Source of the DNA: PFJX01 sp031426735
GTDB lineage: Bacteria; Pseudomonadota; Gammaproteobacteria; Burkholderiales; Thiobacillaceae
Reading direction: 5' to 3'
Assembly (NCBI GenBank): GCA_031426735.1
Contig: JASJPK010000010.1
Location: 1 to 61,939 of the forward strand
DNA: 61,939 nt
The stretch's first letter is position 1. The number at the start of each line of letters is the position of its first letter. Below are positions 59,189 through 61,939 of the stretch, piece by piece. The translations under genes and the position numbers were made by a program. Below the pieces are notes generated by a model, which saw nothing but the letters and a program-made list of their open reading frames with translations, had not been told where the DNA came from and did no database searches.

Positions 59189-61852
59189 ATGCACAGCCTT
59201 TTCGACACATGCCATTCCTTCGATGCCGGCAACGGAAAAACCGGTTCCTTCTATTCCCTGCCGCAACTTGAAAAGGCGGGCATCGGCGCCGTCTCGAAGC
59301 TACCGGTGTCGATCCGCATCGTGCTGGAGTCGGTGCTGCGCAATTTCGACGGCCTCAAGATCACCGAGCAGCATGTGCGCGAACTGGCCAACTGGCAGCC
59401 GAATGCGCCGCGCACCGAGGAAATCCCGTTTGTTGTCGCGCGCATCCTGCTGCAGGACTTCACCGGCGTGCCGCTGCTGGCCGACCTGGCCGCGATGCGT
59501 TCCGCCGCCGAGCGCGCCGGCAAGGATGCCAGCAAGGTGGAACCGCTGGCGCCGGTAGAAATGGTGGTGGACCACTCGGTGCAGGTCGATGTATTCGGTC
59601 GTCCCGATGCGCTGGCCGAGAACATGAAGATCGAGTTCGAACGCAACATCGAGCGTTATCAGTTCCTCAAGTGGGGCATGCAGGCGTTCGAGACGTTCAA
59701 GGTGGTGCCGCCCGGCGTCGGCATCGTGCACCAGGTCAATATGGAATACCTGGCGCGCGGCGTCATGGAGAAGGACGGCGTTTATTACCCGGATACGCTG
59801 GTCGGCACCGATAGCCACACGACGATGATCAACGGCCTCGGCGTTGTCGCCTGGGGCGTCGGCGGCATCGAGGCGGAAGCCGGCATGCTCGGCCAGCCGG
59901 TGTATTTCCTGACGCCGGATGTGGTCGGCGTCAACCTGACCGGCCGCGCCGCGCCGGGCGTCACCGCAACCGACATCGTGCTGACCATCACCGAAATGCT
60001 GCGTCGCGCGAAAGTGGTCGGCAAGTTCGTCGAATTCTTTGGCGAGGGCGCCGTCGCGTTGCCGGTCACCGATCGCGCCACCATCGCCAACATGGCGCCG
60101 GAATACGGCGCGACGATGGGCTTCTTCCCGGTCGACGAAGCGACCTGCCAGTACTACCTGGCCACCGGCCGCGATGCCGCTCAAGTCGATGCGATGCGCG
60201 CGTATTACAAGGCACAGAACCTGTTCGGCATTCCCGCGGCTGGCAGCATTGAGTACAGCCAGACCTTGGAACTCGATCTGGGCAGCGTCAAGCCTTCCGT
60301 CGCCGGCCCGAAACGGCCGCAGGACCGGATCAATCTGTATGCGCTGAAAGAGTCGTTCGAGACCCTGTTTGCATTGCCCAAGGATCAGGGCGGTTACGGC
60401 AAGCCGGAGAGCGAACTGCCGGTCAAATACACGCTGGCCGATGGCAAGATGCAAATCGGCCACGGCGACGTGGTGATCGCCGCGATCACTTCCTGCACCA
60501 ACACCTCCAACCCTGGCGTCATGCTGGCCGCCGGCCTGCTGGCCAAGAAGGCGGTAGAGAAGGGCATGTACATGCCGTCGCATGTGAAGACTTCGATGGG
60601 CCCCGGTTCGCGCGCGGTGACCGAATATCTGAAAGGCGCCGATTTGCTGGAGCCGCTGGAGAAACTCGGTTTCGGCGTGGTCGGCTACGGTTGCACGACC
60701 TGCATCGGCAACTCGGGTCCGCTGCCGGAACAGATCGAAAAGGGCATTCTCGATCACGATCTGGTGGCCTGCTCGGTGTTGTCCGGCAACCGCAACTTCG
60801 AGGCGCGCGTGCATCAGAACGTGAAGGCCAACTTCCTGATGAGCCCGCCGCTGGTGGTGGCTTTCGCGCTGGCCGGCCGCGTCGATATCGACATGGCCAA
60901 TCAGCCGATCGGCGAAGGCAGCGACGGGCCGGTGTATCTGAAAGACATCTGGCCGACCGCCGAGGAAATCGCCGCCGTGCTACCGCACGCATCGAAGGCG
61001 GATGCCTATGCGATCTACAAAGACGTCGGCGCCGACAACCCGTTGTGGGATGCCGTGCCTGCGCCCGCCGGCCAGGTTTACGCCTGGGATGACGCCTCCA
61101 CCTATATCCAGGAACCGCCGTTCTTCCAGGGCGGCGCCAAGCCGAATCCGGTGATTCGCGGCGCACGCGCGCTGGCGCTGTTCGGCGACTCGGTGACCAC
61201 CGACCACATCAGTCCGGCCGGCAACATCAAGGCCGCCGCGCCCGCCGGCAAGTATCTGGTCGAGCATGGCGTCGCGCAGAAGGACTTCAACAGCTATGGC
61301 GCGCGGCGCGGCAACCACGAAGTGATGATGCGCGGCACCTTTGCCAACGTTCGCATCAAGAACCTGATGATTCCGGGCTCGGAAGGCGGCGTGACGCTGT
61401 TAAATGGCGAACAGATGAGCATCTATGACGCTTCGATGGCCTATCAGGCTGCCGGCACGCCGTTGGTCGTCATCGCCGGCGAGGAATACGGCACCGGCTC
61501 CAGCCGTGACTGGGCGGCGAAAGGCACGCAATTGCTGGGCGTCAAGGCGGTCGTGGCGAAGTCGTTCGAACGCATCCACCGCGCCAACCTGGCCGGCATG
61601 GGCGTGCTGCCGATCCAGTTCAAGGACGGCCAGGGTGCCGCCGACTTCAATCTGGATGGTTCGGAAAGCTTCGATATCGTCGGGCTGGAAAACGGCATCG
61701 TGCCGCAGCAGGACGTGACGCTGGTGATCAAGCGCGGCGACGGCTCCAGCCAGAACGTGTCGGTGAAGTTGCGTCTGGATACCCCGATCGAGATCGAGTA
61801 CTTCCAGGCCGGCGGCATCCTGCCCTTCGTGCTGGCGCAGTTGCTGGGCTGA
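59189..61852 (+). CDS. acnA: aconitate hydratase A (AcnA)
   Basis: Interconverts citrate and isocitrate in the TCA and glyoxylate cycles; 887 residues, close to the E. coli 891. The [4Fe-4S] cysteines are Cys436 (SCTNTSN) and Cys502/Cys505 (CTTC), and catalytic elements such as GTDSHTTM, GGIEAEAGMLGQP and the end segment GSSRDWAAKG are intact. ATG 59189 fits the MHSLFDTCHSF-type N-terminus; the frame is open further upstream but overlaps the malic enzyme gene. No strong ribosome site. A REP-like palindrome follows the stop. Confidence 0.97.
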   Translation: MHSLFDTCHSFDAGNGKTGSFYSLPQLEKAGIGAVSKLPVSIRIVLESVLRNFDGLKITEQHVRELANWQPNAPRTEEIPFVVARILLQDFTGVPLLADLAAMRSAAERAGKDASKVEPLAPVEMVVDHSVQVDVFGRPDALAENMKIEFERNIERYQFLKWGMQAFETFKVVPPGVGIVHQVNMEYLARGVMEKDGVYYPDTLVGTDSHTTMINGLGVVAWGVGGIEAEAGMLGQPVYFLTPDVVGVNLTGRAAPGVTATDIVLTITEMLRRAKVVGKFVEFFGEGAVALPVTDRATIANMAPEYGATMGFFPVDEATCQYYLATGRDAAQVDAMRAYYKAQNLFGIPAAGSIEYSQTLELDLGSVKPSVAGPKRPQDRINLYALKESFETLFALPKDQGGYGKPESELPVKYTLADGKMQIGHGDVVIAAITSCTNTSNPGVMLAAGLLAKKAVEKGMYMPSHVKTSMGPGSRAVTEYLKGADLLEPLEKLGFGVVGYGCTTCIGNSGPLPEQIEKGILDHDLVACSVLSGNRNFEARVHQNVKANFLMSPPLVVAFALAGRVDIDMANQPIGEGSDGPVYLKDIWPTAEEIAAVLPHASKADAYAIYKDVGADNPLWDAVPAPAGQVYAWDDASTYIQEPPFFQGGAKPNPVIRGARALALFGDSVTTDHISPAGNIKAAAPAGKYLVEHGVAQKDFNSYGARRGNHEVMMRGTFANVRIKNLMIPGSEGGVTLLNGEQMSIYDASMAYQAAGTPLVVIAGEEYGTGSSRDWAAKGTQLLGVKAVVAKSFERIHRANLAGMGVLPIQFKDGQGAADFNLDGSESFDIVGLENGIVPQQDVTLVIKRGDGSSQNVSVKLRLDTPIEIEYFQAGGILPFVLAQLLG

Positions 61853-61862
61853 TATAGGTCGC

Positions 61863-61878
61863 GCCGCGCCGGCGCGGC
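61863..61878. repeat. perfect 16-bp palindrome GCCGCGCC/GGCGCGGC
   Basis: A perfect no-loop palindrome directly downstream of acnA, two bases before the REP-like element. It may form a stem together with it or be a separate site. Confidence 0.7.
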
Positions 61879-61880
61879 AT

Positions 61881-61939
61881 GTAGGAGCGCCTTCCAAGGC
61901 GCGATAGCGGCTCAATCGCGCCTTGGAAGGCGCTCCTAC
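61881..61939. repeat. REP-like palindrome, 25-bp arms, copy 2
   Basis: Arms 61881-61905 and 61915-61939, loop of 9 bases. The arms are identical over all 25 bases to those at 22207-22266; only the loops differ. It ends exactly at the window edge. Confidence 0.93.

Overview
The window looks like chromosomal DNA of a GC-rich betaproteobacterium, perhaps Nitrosomonadales- or Rhodocyclales-like. This rests on GC-rich coding sequence, a betaproteobacterial type of NrdB, one PEP-CTERM protein, and many intergenic palindromes beginning GTAGG/GTGGG. No ribosomal RNA, integrase, transposase or CRISPR array is visible. The only RNA gene I can support is a tRNA-Asp. The genus is inferred, not shown.

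Layout. (1) 1-10.2 kb, + strand: the end of a gene coding VEK tripeptide repeats, an outer-membrane barrel protein, then a compact eleven-gene type II secretion/type IV pilus-like operon (gspG, gspF, gspE, PilM/N/O/P-like genes, a lipoprotein secretin with TPRs, three more prepilin-like proteins). (2) 10.2-16.8 kb: tRNA-Asp with its own promoter and terminator, msrB, a ferredoxin-NADP reductase, yceH, small proteins, an OmpA-like protein and a DUF2157/GDYXXLXY pair. (3) 16.9-22.2 kb, - strand: class I ribonucleotide reductase as nrdA - HDOD gene - nrdB, with an upstream region carrying a promoter, two NrdR boxes and a helically phased DnaA-box array. (4) 22.3-43.1 kb, - strand: twenty genes in one direction. 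At the two ends lie two parts of an ebo cluster (eboD-eboA-eboB1 and orf-eboB2-eboE-eboF-eboC). Between them are a MoxR/DUF58/VWA (Bat-type) operon and five exported proteins, including two alpha/alpha-toroid (terpene-cyclase-like) proteins, a PKD-repeat protein, a YdjY-domain protein and a PEP-CTERM protein. (5) 43.2-48.8 kb, + strand: purU, galE and dTDP-rhamnose synthesis (rfbBACD). (6) 48.8-52.3 kb, + strand: a DUF2238 membrane protein, FolE-type GTP cyclohydrolase, ICMT-like methyltransferase, cytochrome b561 and two YceI proteins. (7) 52.3-61.9 kb: nhaR-type regulator, YqhA, a PerM-like permease, a calcium-type P-ATPase, a short malic enzyme and aconitase A.

The region most worth following up is 22.4-43.1 kb. 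The ebo enzymes (sugar-phosphate cyclase, UbiA prenyltransferase, two TatD-like hydrolases, TIM-barrel protein, phosphodiesterase) look like a pathway for a prenylated or cyclitol-type small molecule. The genes between them could form an envelope assembly module. Whether the two act together is inference from gene order. The second strong signal is the DnaA/NrdR control region of nrdA.
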